From Oxalobacteraceae bacterium (GTDB taxonomy: Bacteria; Pseudomonadota; Gammaproteobacteria; Burkholderiales; Burkholderiaceae_D): DNA of 64,000 bases. Below, in pieces: positions 15,966 to 30,900 of this stretch. The number at the start of each line of letters is the position of its first letter. The stretch's first letter is position 1. The notes under the pieces were generated by a model, which was not told the DNA's origin, made no database searches, and saw only the letters and a program-made list of their open reading frames with translations. The stretch covers positions 1-64,000 of the forward strand of contig CANCDR010000005.1 in NCBI GenBank assembly GCA_947374865.1. Direction: 5' to 3'. Position numbers and translations under genes: made by a program.

Positions 15966-18900
15966 TCATAGATGGTAAAGGACTATTGTGTTTCCAACGA
16001 TCGCAATAGAATCAAGGGGATCCAATCCAGATGCGCCATAACTGTTCACGTTTGTAATAGCAGTAGCAGATAAAATCGTGTAAGTGCCTGTAGCCGCCGC
16101 GCTTAGGTTGAACTCCAAAACCAAATTTGTCGCATCAACTGTGCCGGTGACGGAAAGAAGGTCTCCAGTAGTGCCAGTTACATCGATGAGTAATGTACTG
16201 CCGCTCGAAAAACTCACATTGCCATTGACGTTGAGCGTACCCACCTCTCCATAGCTAGCACCGGGCGACAAGATGCCTGAATCACTCACTGCGCCATTGA
16301 TGGTGCCGGTGCCGCCCAAGGTGGCAATGGTGTTAACCGTCACTGACCCGCCGCTCGTTGAGCCATTGATCAAAAGCGTGCCGCCGCTGACGGTGGTTGT
16401 ACCACTGTAGCTATTCGGCCCACCAAGGATCAGAGTGCTGCTGCCCTGCTTCACGAAGTTCAGTGTGGAGCCGATATTGTTGGTGATAGCACCGCCGAAG
16501 GCTGTATTCGTGCCGTCACCAATGCTCAGAGTCGTCGTGCCAGATGTGGCAGAGGTGGTGACGAGGCCGCCTTGCGTAGTGGAGTCACCCGCGAGGGACG
16601 CCAGCGTTACCGTCGTGCCGCCACCGTTGATGTCCAGTGTGCCGCCGGAAAGAACCGATACCGCAGAGCCAGTCGGGATCGCATTGACCGCGCCGTATTT
16701 CAGCAAGCCGCCATTGACGATGGTGGCACCGGTGTAGTTGTTGGTGGTGTTGGAAAGCACCAAAGTGCCGTCGCCAGACTTCGTAAGGCCGGATCCCGCG
16801 CCGCTGGTGAGCTGGCCGATTATGGTGTCAGTGACCTGCGGGCTAGTCACCGTAATGACACGCGGCGCCGTACTCAGGTTCACCGTACCGCTGAGAATCA
16901 GGTTGTGGGAGGCCGCAGTGCCGCCGAAGGTGAAGTCGCCGTTGACCGTCACTGGGTTGGCGATGGTATGGGTAGCCGTGCCCGCTTGGATGGTGGTCGG
17001 CGTGCCGAGATTACTGATGACCAAGGTACCAGTACCGACCGGGCTAGAAGTAATTGCACCTGCGCTATCGGTGTTCAGGATTAAGCTACCCTCGTTGAGC
17101 AGGAAGTTGCCATTGAAGGTGTTGGTCGCGCTGAGCATCAGCGAGCCAGTGCCAGCCTTAGTGAGACCCACCGTGCCACCCATCGTATTCTGAACCACAC
17201 CAGTGATGTTCAAGTCCATCGGCGACTGGCCGGAAGTGGTGATGACGCGGGTGCCACCGACGAGGAACGGATCCAATCCGTTCAGTTCCAGGATGGAAGA
17301 GAACTGCGGCGTCGTGGCCAGGTTGTCGTTGACCGAAGTGATGGTCGCCGTAGACGCGGAGGCCGAGCCGGCGAGCATCACGGTGCCACCCGTCACGTTC
17401 GGCGTCAGAATGCCGCCGTTATTGTTATACGTGAGCGTTTGCAGCGTGTTCAGGCCGGTGAGAGTCAGCACGCCGCCGCCGTTGATGCTCACGTTGCTCG
17501 TCGAGGCGATGTTACCGTTGCTCGTCTGCGTGAGGTTGGCGTTGTTGAGAATAAGGTTACCCGGAATCTGGATGCTGCCGATGGTGCCGCCAACACTCAT
17601 CGTGCCTTGGTTGACCACGGTGTCGCCGCTGTAGCCCTGGGCAAAGGTCGGCAGGATGGTCGGCGAGGTGAGCGACAGATTCGTGTTGGTTCCAGCGGTC
17701 ACACCGCTGCCGGTGTTAAGGGTGAAGGTCGTGGCGGAGGCAATCGTGGCAATCGTGCCCGTACCAAGGCCGGGGATGCCGGTGACCTTCATGCCAGGAT
17801 ACAGACCCTGGGTGCTGCCCACCGTCACCGTAGCACTTGCTGCGGTAGTGGTGCCCTGAAGAGCCAGTGTCGAGGTCGAATTGGTCAACTGCTCGCCAAA
17901 GGTCAGCGTGGACTGGGCGTTGGAGCCGACGGTGACGATGTTCTGCGACAGAGTCACTATCGTACCGATGACGTTGGAAACCACCGTACCTACGGGAATG
18001 CCGAAGCCGGTGACGGACTGACCGGCAAAGATGCCGGCGGCATTCGCAGGCGAAACGGTCACGGTACTCGCACCCGCCGTGACTGGCACCGAAATTTGCG
18101 TGAGACCAACAGGGACAGGCGTAAAAGAGATGTTCCCAGCCACGTTCGCCGTGACGGCCTTGGAGAGCGTCACAGCATTGCCCGTTACGTTGCTGATAAT
18201 CGTGCCGGGGGCGATGCCGGGACCGCTGACATACATGTTCGTCGTCAGGTTAGTGTTGGAGAGTACTGTCATTCCGGTCGGGGTCAAGACATTGACCGTG
18301 GCCGGCGTGGAGACGAGCCCGGTGGCATTGGGCACGAAGACAATCGTGCCAGTTCCCGTCGAGCCGCCGATGGTGCCGCCATCGAGGGTCAAGGTCGTGC
18401 CAGAGACGCTGTTGACCGTCAAGATGTTGACCGTCGGCGCGCCGGAGTTCCCGAATGCGATTAGCAAGGTCGAACCAGGCATGATGCTGGTGCCAAAAGG
18501 CACGGAAATCGCACCGACACCGTTAGTCAGCGTGAGTCCAGACAGCACCTGCACCGTCGGAAAGAGGAAACTACCATCGCCGCCGGTGGCTCCGGTACCA
18601 ACGTTAGTCGTCGTCATGAACGTCGTTGCAGTCGGAATCGCAATGATATATTGGTTGATTCCGCCAATGTTGCCCACATTCGGCGTCGTCATGCCGACCA
18701 CCAGTCCGGAGGTACTGCCGGTCACAGGAATGACATTCGAATTCGAGGTGGTGGTGCCGATGAGCTGAGTCGGTGAAGTACCAAAGTTCAGCGTCGCGCT
18801 ACCAGACTTGACAAAGTTCACCTGACCAATCGGATTATCCACAATCTGTGATCCAAGCGTCAGGGTCGCGCTGTCGTAATTGTAGAGATTCGCGTTCGCC

Positions 18901-21900
18901 GTTGTGCCCGCAGTGAGGCGGATTCCGCGGAAGGTGTCCGCGCTTGTGTTAAGCAAGCCGCCACTGCCCAAGGTGATCAAGCCACTCAGGTTATTGCCGG
19001 TCATCGTCACCGCGCCAGCAAGCTTCAATGAGTTCATCAGATTGGTGCCAAAGGTGCCGTCACGAGCGGTCAAATCAGAGATATTGTCGCCGATTACCGT
19101 CGCGCTCGTCAGGCTGTTACTCGAGTAGGCACCGAACGGCACAGTCGGCGCACCGGAAGTACTGTTCAAAACTAAACCAAGCGCGCCGATACCGAAGGCG
19201 CCAGTCGCCGCATCCACCGTAGAGCGGTAGCTGGCCCAGTCCGTGCCGTTCACGACCGCCCAACCACCGATAATGCCGTTAGTGAGCGTGGACGCGACGG
19301 TGATGCCGATCTGTACGTTGGCCGATTGGTTAATGCCGGTTGAACCATTCACACCGCCGATGGCGGCACCAAGCGTGCCACCGGAGTTGGTAAAGTTGAT
19401 GTTGCTCTGAGCACCGCCACCGGTGATGCTAGCGAGCGTGACGGCATTGGTGGCGCCGGTAGTCGAGCTGGAGGCAAAGTTGCGCACATCCACCACGCTA
19501 GCGCCTGCGCCGAGGGTGATGGCGCCGACGTTAGCGCTATCCGTGCCATCGGCTCCGAGGAACTGCAGGGTGCCACCGGTGAGGGTGATCGGCGTGGTGC
19601 CAACGCGGGTGGACGATGTGCCAAGACCACCATTGTCGAGCGTGAGCTGGCCGCCTTGCAATGCGCTAATCGCGCCCGCAGCTAAGCTGCTCGTGCTGAT
19701 CGCACCGCTGTCGCGGAGGATCAACTGACTGCCGCGAATGTTCGTCGTGCCGTTGCCGAGGTTGTTGGCGCTGAGCAGCGTGAGTGTGTTTAAACCCTGT
19801 TTGTCGAGCTTGATATTGCCGCCGTTGATATTGCCGGCAAAGGTCGTCGTCGTATTTGGAACGGTGATGAGCGTGGCGGTGCTGGCATTGCTATTCGTGA
19901 CCGTGCCCGCGCCGTTGGCGAAGGTATTGCCGGTGCTCTGCGTTAGCTGACGGACGGCTTGTGTGCTGCCATTCAGATCGAAAAAACCGCTGTTGACGTT
20001 CACGTCATTCAGGCTAGGAACGGTGGCGGTTGGGGCCACGAGCAGCAGGTTGGTGCTGCCAGCGCCAAGCTGTAGAGTGCCGTCGTTGATAGAGGTCGGG
20101 CCGGTGTTGTAGCTCTGCGAGCTGAGCGTGAGCAGACCGGCGTCGCTCTTCACGATACCGCCGCTGCCGAGGATGTGGCTGTTGACATTGAGTGACGTGC
20201 CAAGGACGTGGAAGTCGAGAGCTGCGGCGGCAGCGCTGATGGAGCCGTTGGTGATGGCGTTGGTTCCATTGGCCACGATGCCGCCACTGGTGATGGTCAG
20301 CGTATTGAGCGCGCCATTGAAGCCGTAAGTGAGGCCGGTCGAGCAGTTCGTCGTCGTGAGGTTGCCGCCTTCAAACAGGAGGCCACCGGTGCTATTGAGC
20401 GTAAGGCTCTGGACCGTGGCAGCCTGCTCGATGTTGCTCAGCACGCTGGTGGCGACGTTGGCCGTCGTCGGGACGATGAAGGTGACCCGCCCCGTCGTGC
20501 TGGCGGTGACCGTCGATGAAGTAAAGGGCGAGAGGGTGACGCTATTGGCGAAGGGCGTTCCCGTGGCGCTGATGGGGGTAGCCGCAGGAATACCATTCAG
20601 CGCGGCGAGGGTGGTCTGGCCGGTGACTAGACCCGTGGCGTCGGCGATCCTAATGGTCGAGGTCGTCACGGCCGTTCCCGCGACGGTAATCGCCATGTAG
20701 GCAGATCCGAGCCCGCTGCCAACGCCAGGAAGCTGCTGGTATTCATTCGTCGCGAGCAGACGGTAACCGTTCGCGTCGTGGGTGACGAACCCGCTGCCGG
20801 TGCTGTCGATGCCGATGATGTCCGGACGGATGCCGTTGATCTTGGAGCCGCTGACCGCTGGGTTGTTGCCGACGAGGTTCGGAGTCGAGGCAATCACGTT
20901 CACACGACCGGCGGAGACCGCGCCGCCGCCGAGGATGTTGCCCCCCGCGTTCAGCACCAGGCTGCCGGTGTTCGTGGAACTGGCGGCAGTGAAGGTCGCG
21001 ATGTTGATACGGCTCTGCGTGTCCGAGTTCGTGAGGTTCCACTGGCTCTGACCGGCGGTGTTCGTCACGTTCGCGAGGCTTTCGATTCCAGCGGCGCCGC
21101 CAACGTAGTTGAGCACACCGCCCTTGTTGTTAAAGCCCCGGTCATTGGCGGTGGATGATTGAACGGAAGTCGAGCCACCAAGACGATTGGTGACGACATT
21201 GCCCGCGCTGTTCAGGTTCAAGGCGCCACCCTCGGCGAGGTTGGTGGTGACAAAACCGAGCTTGCCAGTAGTCTGGTCAATGTTGATGGCGCTCGTGTTC
21301 ACCGCAGTGCTGCCGGCAATGTTCAGCGTACCGAGGATATTCGCCGAGCTGTCACCCTTGAGCGTCCACGTCCCGTTACCAATCTTGGTGACGTTCAGCG
21401 TGCCCGTGGTGTAGTCGGCGGCGAAGGTGCCGGCAAAGGTGCCGCTGCTGCTGTCCGCACCGGTGACCAGCGTGCCGGCCGTGGTCGGGTTGAAGTTCTT
21501 AATGATCGCCGTAGAGGTCGCCGAGTTGGTGTCCTGGCTGAAAACCGAGCCGACCTGCATGTTGGTGTTACCGCGCATGTCGAGCATGGTCCCGTTTGCG
21601 AGATTGATTTGGGTGTTCTTGTAGTTCGTAGCAAATGTGTTGGTATTCGGCCCGAGGATGACTTCGCCCGCATTCACATTGACCGTCAATGTCGCGTTGC
21701 TATATCCGCCGAGCTGGAGCGCACCGAGGCCGGTCTTGTTGATGGTGCCGGCATTGACGATATTGGCATTCAGGCTCAGCCCCACCTGTTCATTGAGGTC
21801 GCCGCGGGTGCCGAGCACGGTGGTGATGCTGCCCGTGTTCACACCGACCCTGTCCACCACGATGCTGGCGGTGGCGGGCAGGATGAGGTTGCCATTGATA

Positions 21901-24900
21901 GTAGGTACAGCACGCACGTCGTCGAGGTTCGTTGAGGTAATTGCACCTGTGAGGGTGAGCCTGCCGGCACCCGTCTGCACCAGTGGGCCGCCATCGTTAT
22001 AGCCGCCCTGCGAGTTAAATCTCAGCGAGGCGATGGTGTCATTGAAGCCATTGAGGTTGAGCTGTGAGCCGCCGCGGATAGTGACATTCGAGATGTCGTT
22101 AATTTGGTTGGCCGCATTTAATACGACAGCCGAGTTCGCGATGAAACCCGAGCCGGTGCCGTTGAAGTTGCCGCCGGTGACGACAAGGTCGCCGGTTATG
22201 GCGTTGGTCGTGGTGCCACCCGCCCCGCCGAGGTTCAAAATGACGCCATTCACGTAGGCGGTGCCGACATAGCTGTTGGCGTTGTTGAGCGTGATGGCTG
22301 CACCGCTATTCAAACCACCCGAGGTGAAGACCGGCGTAATGGTGCCGGTGATGTCCGCGTTAATAGTCAGCGTATTCGCGCCGTTATGGATGAACAGTTC
22401 AGAGGCGCTCGACGTGAGCTTGCCGCGGGTGTTCGCGTTGGTCGTAACACCGATGGCGCGCGCGACGTTGTCCGAGGAACTAAGCAAGCCACCGGAAGTG
22501 AGCGTCAATGTATCGAGCGTGTTGCCAGCGAAGGCGACGGTCGTCGCACCTGCGATGGTCAGCGAGTTGATCGTCTGACCGCCGTTGTTCATCGTCGCAT
22601 TGGCGCCGAGGCGCACATTGCTGCTGGCCGTCGAGAGGGCAAAGCTGCCCGTCTGCTCGATGTTATTCATCTGCCGCACACCAACGCCGGGGGTCGCGTC
22701 ATAGACGGCGAACTCAAGGTTCGCCGCCGCAGTGGTACCGTCAAGGTTGTTCACCGTAGCCCAAGCGCCGATCATGCCGTTGGTATTGGCGTTCAGTCCA
22801 GTTGCCGCAGCGGTCACATTGGCCCCGGCGCCGAGCATACCCACGGAAGTCGAGGTGCTAGTAAAGTTCAGCGTTGCACCGATGCTGCGGCTAAAAGTGC
22901 CACCGAGATTCAAGGTGGCCACCCCGAAGCCGCCGTTGCCGGGGTTCACACGCAGCGTATTGGCGCCCGCCGTCAGGCTCAGGTTACCGAGGGTGATCGC
23001 GTCAGTAGTCGCGCCGCGGCTGGTGTAATCAAACGCGCCGCCATCGAGCGTGATTGCCACATCGTTGGCGATGCGGTTATTCATCGATTGAATGCCCGAG
23101 TCGTCCCAGCGCAAAACAGCATTGCGGATGCTAATGCCCGAGGTGCCAGAAAGACGGCCTTGATCAACGAGCGTAGTTTGGCCGCTCATGAACGTGGCAT
23201 TGCCGGTGAACTGATTATTATCGCGCAAACTAACTAAGACGTTGGCGCCACCGGTCCTGACAAAGTTCAGATTGCCATTGATCTGGCCGGCGAAATCGCT
23301 GGCCGTGCTGGTGGTGGTCGTGTAGGTAGTGGCGGTAGTTGAGGTATTGGTGACAATGCCGCCACTACCGGGCAGCGTGCCGCGGCTGAGGAAGCCCCCC
23401 GTGACCTGCGAGTGGCCGTTCAAATCCAGCATGCTGCTCGAATTACTCACCATGAGATCTGCATTCTGCGCCGAAGCGGTCGCGTTGACCGCCGGGCCGG
23501 TCGAGAATTTGTAAAACAGCGCGTTGGCCGGTGCGGCAGCTCCGAACTTGACCGTGCCGCCATTAAGCGTAGTGGCGCCGGTATAGCTGTTGCCATTGGC
23601 AGCGCTCAAAACGAGGCTGCCGTCGCCTGCCTTGGTGAGGCCACCCGTGGTCGGGCCGACTGCGCCTCCCAGCGGCGTATTGATGGTCAGAGTCTTTGCC
23701 GCACCGTAAGAGCTGATCAGGAATTCACGGCCGCTCGGGGCATTGAGCATGCCTGCGCCGCCGATGCTGTTGCTCTCGGAGGCAAGGATGCCGCCGCTGT
23801 CAATCGAGAGGTTGACATTCGCGTTGAGCGTGATGTCGGTCGCGGCATTGAAGGTCAGCGAGTTGATGCCGGTGGTCTGGAAGCTGGCCGGAATCGCATT
23901 CACCAAAGTACCCGCTGCGACTAGGCGAACGTTTTCATCAGTGGTACCGTTGCCGAATACTCCCGTTGGAAGTGTGGTCCGGAAATTGCCGGCAACCATT
24001 GGCTTCAGGCCTGTCGGGGCGCTGTAAGTAGCAAAGGTCGCATTCACTCCGCCGGTTGCTCCGGCACCGGATTCGATCACGATCCACGGCATCACGCCAG
24101 AGTCCGTCGTGACGGTGAAAGCATCTGTTGTGGTGGCAGTACCAACCTGACCTGTCGCCGGCGCGGGAGCCGTGCCGAGCAAAATGTTCGTGTTGTTGGA
24201 GGACGGTGCGGCGCTGCCGATGCTGGTGCCGCGAATGAAGACAGTCGCATTATTGGTGCGGGTGAGTGCTCCAGTAGTCGTGCTGCTGAGGGTCACATTC
24301 GCTCCGTTGTTCGTCAGCGTGACCAGATTGTGTTGGTTGGCAAATGCCAATGCGCCGGTGCCAAGGGATTCAGTGACCGCGGCTGGGGTGTTGTCGCCGA
24401 TGAGATTCATGGCACCGCCGTTGAGGTTAAGTGCCGAGTTGTCCGCGAGGCGGTTGACGGCGTTGTTCCCGGCGTAGTCGAGAGTGAGGGTATTGGTCGG
24501 TGTGATACCAGTGACCACACCGGTGCCGACAGTGACCGCGCCCGCGCCGCCCACGATGCCCGCGCTACTAACGATCACGGTGCCCTCGGTGATCGTCAGG
24601 CCGCTCTGCGTGTTGGAACGGGTGAGAGTGAGCGTGTCGCTGCCGACCTTGGTGAGCAATGCGCCGCTGATCGCGCCATTGAGGGTAATGTCGCCTCCCG
24701 CTGTGCCGCCGCTGACCGCATTGACCCAGTCGGAGCCGACACTGGCGGCGGCGCTAAGGACGAGGGGGCTGTTCACCATGGCTGTGCCGGTGGTGCTATT
24801 GACCAACGCGCCAAGCGTGTTACGGACGGCGGTAAAGTTGGTGCGGCCGGTGCCGATGATGGAGAGGAATTCTGCAGTCGTCTGGCCGTTCAGGTCGAGC

Positions 24901-27900
24901 ACCGACCCAGCCGTGAGAGTGGTGCCATTAGTAGCAAGGGCAGTTGCCGCACCCAACGCGTTCTGATCGCCGATCTTGATCATGCCATTGGTGAGGGCGA
25001 TTGGCCCGAGGAGCGAGGTGTTATTGGCGGTGTTGAGAAAGAGTGTGTCTGCACCCGCCTTGGTCAGCGTTACCGTGCTTGCAGCGGAATTGATGACCCC
25101 GAGGGTAAGGTCACCGTAGCCACCGACCGTGGCGCTGGTGTCGAGAGTCAGCGCACCAATGAAGCTCGCCGCCGCGCCGCTACTGTTCCAAAGTGCGCCG
25201 GTGGCGCCGCTTGCAAGCACGGGGGTCGCAGAAGTCGCCCCGCTGGTATTCAGGAGTGCATTGCCGGCGCCATTGATGTGGACATTGCCTGAGACCGAAG
25301 TCTGACCATTGAGGTCGAGTGAACCGCTGGTCTGAAAAGTAAGGGTGGCCGTATTATTGGTCGTGAGAGCCGCCTCGGACAAGGTGAAGGTGGTCGTGGA
25401 ATCCACGCTGACGATGTAGGCACCGGTCGGGATGACGCCCGCTGTGCCGTTCTGGACGGTCATGCCAGCTTGCAGCGCGGCGGTGCTCGGGACCGTCACC
25501 GAGGTGCTGCCCGCGGTGGTGCCAGTGCTGGCCATCGTCTGCGTCACGCCCGCACCGTTGTTGGCGACGGTCGTTAATCCTGTGGGAAGCGCCGCCGCAT
25601 TATTCAACTGAACGAAGCCGTTCTGGATCACCAGATCACCGGTGAATGACGTACTGTTATTCGCGCCGACGACTAATGTGCCCTGACCTGTCTTGATGAG
25701 CGCGCCGTTTGCGCCCATGCCGGTGCTTATTCCGATGCCGCTCTGCCAGATCGCACCAAGCAGCTGTAGCGTGCCGGCACTGGCAGTCGATGTGTTCGTC
25801 GTGGCGATGATGGCACCATCGTAGATGGGCGTCTGCCCACCCGCGCCAAACCAGCCAGTGGCAAAGCTGCCGTTCGTGCCATTGGTGATGTTCAGTGCCG
25901 AGCCCCATCCCAGCGTGAAGTTTTTTGACTGGTCAATGACCGCGCCGAATTGCGTGCCGCCGGTATCGATGGTAGCCGTTGTGTTGGTCGCAAGCGCGTA
26001 GTCGTTGTTAATGATGGCCGCGCCGTTGTAGCCATTTCCCGCTGTCGGGTTCGCAGTGGTACCGTAGAGAACATTTCCTCCGAGAATATTTCCACCGAGC
26101 GTACGGAAGCTGTTGGCACCGCCGGTATCCGCGCCCGAATAGAGCACGCGATAGCCGCCGCCGCTACCCTGATTGGAAAACTTGTAGGCGATGGCATGGT
26201 AGCCCGCTGTGAGCGATACATTAATCGCCGCGGCATCGGTAAAACCATGGGCAAATCCATCTGCGCCGACTGCATTACCATCAACATACAGCGTCATGCC
26301 GTCATCCGAGGCTGAACGGAAGGAATACGTGCCGGCGGTCGCGATCTGCAAGAAACCGGAGAAGGCTGCTGCCGTGTTAACTGCTGTGCCGCTAATCGTA
26401 TTCGGACGATTGCCGAAGCTAGCATCAGCGAGCGTAGAAACAATCACTTTGTTTCCTGTAAAACCGATGCCGGCGACCTGGTTGTTCACCACGGCGGTCG
26501 GCGAAGCACCGAGTGTGGCGAAGCTGGCATTCAGTCCGCCGGCGGTATAGCCAAAGGTCGTCATATTGGCCGCAGTGAGGACAGCATTGTTGATGGCTAG
26601 CGGGTAAGTGCCACTAAGGGTGATCGGGTTGGTCGAAAAAGTAGTGCTCGACCCTATCGTCAAAATACCCGGAAAGAGCAAACTACCCTGCCCCACGTTG
26701 ATCGGTTTGTCACCAGAGTAGCCGATGATGGTCACGCTTGTGCCGGCTGCAACGTTGATTTGTGGCACATCGCCACCCACAGCATCACCGCTCAAATTAT
26801 TGATTTTGAGTCCGTAGCTGTTGGTGCCCGAGACGTTGAGGATGTTTCCACCAGCCAGCGAGAGATCATTCACCACGATGGTGTTACTCGTGTTGGTGGC
26901 GGTGTAATTACCAATGTTCAAGTTCGAGACGGACCCTGCGGCGATGACCTTGTTCGCGTAAGTGATCATGGAGTTGCTGCTGCCGCCATTATTCTGCAAG
27001 GAGAGCAGACCGCCATTGTTGATGGTCACCGTCGAGGTGGCTGATACTGGGCTGGCGGTGGCGCCGGTCAGTCCCGCGAGCGTCAACGTGCCCGCATTGA
27101 TGGTGATGTTACCGTTGAAGGTGTTGTTGTTGCCGAGCACCAGATTGCCGAGGCCTTGCTTGGTGAGAGTGTAGCTATTGGTGTCAGCCAGCACCATATT
27201 CAGGATCAGCGAAGCTTGCGGCGCGTCGACCGTCACTGTCGTGTTACCAAAAAGATTGGTAGCAATATTATTGCCGTTTAAGCTCAGACTATTGGTGCCC
27301 TTGAGGGTGATGTTGGTACCAGCGAGAATGACTTGGTTGCTGAGTATGTTCGCGGAGGCTGTGGAAGTCAGGTAAGGAACATTATTGCCGATGGTCAGCG
27401 AACCGGTGCCGACCGGACCGCTAGTGAAGGCACTCACGACGCCAGTCCCTTGGTTAAATACGCTCACGTTGGTACTGGCACCGACGGCGAGGCCGCCTGC
27501 ATTCACATTGACACCGCCACCGAAGAGGCTCCCACTGCTGCTGAGCTGCACCAGACCGTTGCCGTTCAGGGTCAGGCCGGTGTTGGCATTGTTTGAGGAC
27601 GAACCAAGGGCGGTACTGATGTTCAGTGTCGGCGTGACGTTGGCCACGGTGGTGTTGCCGTTGATCGTTACAGGTGCCGCGTTGATGAACCGGGTCGTGC
27701 CATTGAGGTCTACGCCGATGGCTGTCGCGCCAGCGGCGGGAAGGATGGCACCGGCGCCAGAAATCGTGGCGACCGTACCGGCATTGCCCGAAGTGGCGGT
27801 GATGTTGCCATTGAGCGTTAGGATGCCGGTACCGGTGGTCAGGCTGGGCGCAGTGGTGCCGCCGTCGTTGTCAAAGTTCAGGCCCGCGAGGGTCTGATTA

Positions 27901-30900
27901 TTGTTGTTCAACTGCAGGATGGCGAACTGGCCGCGCAGTGCGGGCGTGATGCCGAAGTTGATCTGGTTCGCCTGCAACAGACGGACATTGCCGCCGTTGA
28001 TGATGAGGGAGTCCGCCACCGTCGCCGCAAGTGGGATCGCCGAGTTACCTGTCGTACCGTTAGCGCCGGTAACGTTCAGATCCATGATGCCGTTGGTCTG
28101 GGAGGTGTTCGGCGTGTTGACAATCGTGCCGCCGGTGTAGGTGTTTGCCCCGTTGGTGATCTGCAAGGCACCTGAGTTGTAGCCGGTGAAGCTCAGGCGC
28201 ACGCGTTCCGTGCCATTGTCAACAACGCGGGAGTTCAGGACGACGGGGTTGGCAGTCGCCGCATTCGCTACCAAGTTGAGATCCACGAGAGTCGAGTCCA
28301 CCGTACCACCGGCGGTGAGACGGCCATTGTCCACTACCGCACCGATGTTGGTATTGAAGTTGCCAGTCTTGATGAGTTCACCAGCAGTGAGGTTCAGCAC
28401 GTCGGTCACGCTATTCGTGCCGTTGCCAAAGGTGATGGTCTGGGTCGCACTCGGAGTCAAAACAAGGGCGTTGATGTTCAAGCCGCCCGCCGGCACAGTG
28501 ATGGCTGCCGTGGCGACCTTGTAGTTGCCGGTGGCGTTGCTGGTCGCGGGCAGGACCGTGCCGTCATAGCCCTGATAGCCGACCTGATTGAGCGCCGCGA
28601 AACCGCCGGCAGCATTCCCTACGCTCGGCGTGACATAGCTAACGAGATCGACTCCGCTCATGTTCATCCAAGGTACGATGCCGTTGACGAGGAGGCTGGT
28701 GCCGTTGGTCGCCATCATGCGGGCGGTAGTGCCAGCTTGGCCGGTCATGTTATTCAGCTGCAGCATCGCGCCACTGCCGTTGGTGATGTTGCCAAGGTCG
28801 AGCACCTGCGAGCGGGCCGGGCCACTACTACCGACGGTCATGATGATGCTGTTGCCGCCTTCCGCAATGAACACGTTGCCGAGTTTCTGCGACGAGTTGG
28901 TGGCATCGCGGCCCGTGGCATTGAAAATACCACCCCGCATCGACATGCCCGCAGCGTTGTTGATGCGATCGATGATGGGCATCGTGCCGGTGTCCGAAAT
29001 GCTCAGCGTGCCGCCATTGATGGCGATGCTGGCGGTACCGGAGAGCTTGCCTTCATCGAGTAGCGACAAGTTGCCGCCGGTGATGAGCGTGGCACCGGTA
29101 TAGGTGTTGTCGCTGTAGAGCGACTGCGTATTAGTGCCCGCCTTGTTGTAGGCAATGCTACCGGCGCCCGAGGAGATATTGCCACCCCATGCTGAAAACG
29201 CGTTCACGCTGATGAGTGTGGCAGTCGTGCTGGCAACACTGTTGATGATAGTGCCACCCGAACCGGCAAAGGCTGTGCCGCTCGGCGAGCCGAAGTTACC
29301 CACCATCTGGCTGTTTGCATTCAGGTCTAAGCTTGCGCCAGGGCCGACCGCAAGGCCCTGCCCAACCGTACTACTACCCTGCACACCCTGCCAGAGGGTG
29401 TTTTCTCCACCGGCCAGAATCACTTTGCCGCCATTGATGGTGAGCGTGCCGGAGAACGCGCTAAAGTATTGTTTGGTGGCGAATTTGAGGTCGCCGCCAA
29501 GTCCCTTGGTGACGCTGGTTGTACTATAGAGCGCTGCATTGACCGTGAGGTCGGCGCCAGTGTCCACCAGCAGGCTAGCTTCCGTCGAACTGAATACGAT
29601 GGCTGCCGCGGTGCCGGGGTTCGGTGCCGTGCCGAGGAAGATGGCTGGGGCCGACCCTGTCGATGCGAGCGTCGCATTGCCGATAGTCTGGTTCGCAGCC
29701 GTGGAGAGGATCATGCCGGTGGCGATGGCGAGCTGGGTGCCACCTGCACTGGCGAATGTTACGTCGGTGTTCGCGCCGTCGATCTTGAGCGCATTGGTGG
29801 TACGCAAATTTAGGCCGGGGTTACTCAGCGTCGTGGTGTCAGCCGTGACACGAATGACATTGCGGCCACCCAAGGTAGCGTTGGCGTCCTGAGCATTGAT
29901 ACCGTAGGCGCTGCCACCGTTGATGTTGGTGAAATTCAAGTCAGTGCCATTGCCGCTACCGTTGATGACGGTATAGGTCGAGTAGGCCTGAACGTTGCCA
30001 GTGCCACCCGTGCCGTTATAAGTCGCGAAGTTCGTGCCCGAAGCATCCCTTACAATTGCCCGCACAACGACGCCGTTGCCTGCGACCGTGTTAATGCCCA
30101 CATTCGCAGGTGAGCTGGTACTAAACGTCGCGATCGATGCTGGCGTGGAGCTAAAGACGATGCGATTGGTCGACGCATTAAAGGTCTGCGCGCTTTCAAA
30201 GTTCAGGACAGCACCGGAATTTATGGCGAGGCTGGCGAAGGTGACGGTGGTGTTGGCTGCGCCGGCATTGGTCAGGGTGATCTTGTCGGCACCCGAGTTC
30301 GCGGTAAGTGCACCGAAGGTCTGCGAAGAAGGTGAGGTGCCGTTGCCGGTGTAGGCAAAATTACCATTGGCCAGGGTCAAACTGCGTGCGCCGCCCAAGC
30401 GTGTGAGCGGGCCGCCAGTAGTGTCGTCCACATTTAGCAGGGCATTATTGTTGATGATGATGTTGCCCGTGGAGCTGGAAAGCTGGCCGGCACCCGAGAT
30501 ATTCATGCTGCCCTGATTCACATTCCACGCCGTGCTGGCACCACCCGTGACATTGGTAGTCACATTCAGCGTACCAGTGCCGATCTTGGTCGGATTGATG
30601 TTGGTGAGAAGGTCTCCATTAAGATTGATGATGCCCGATCCGACCGCATTGAACGTTGGACTATTGCTGACTGCGAGCGCGCTGATGTTCAACGTGGCCC
30701 CGCTGGCCGCACCGAAGGTCATACCAAAAAATCCCGAGTTGGTGATGCTGCCGGAGATGGTGTTAGCTCCACTGGCCGAGAAGACAACACCCGTGTTGTT
30801 GACGCCGTTGCCGGCAGCTGTTTGCGCGGTGTTGATGGCATTGGCAAGAGTGATGCCACCTGTCAGCCAGAGTGCATCATTGCTGGTCGCGGTCGGACCG

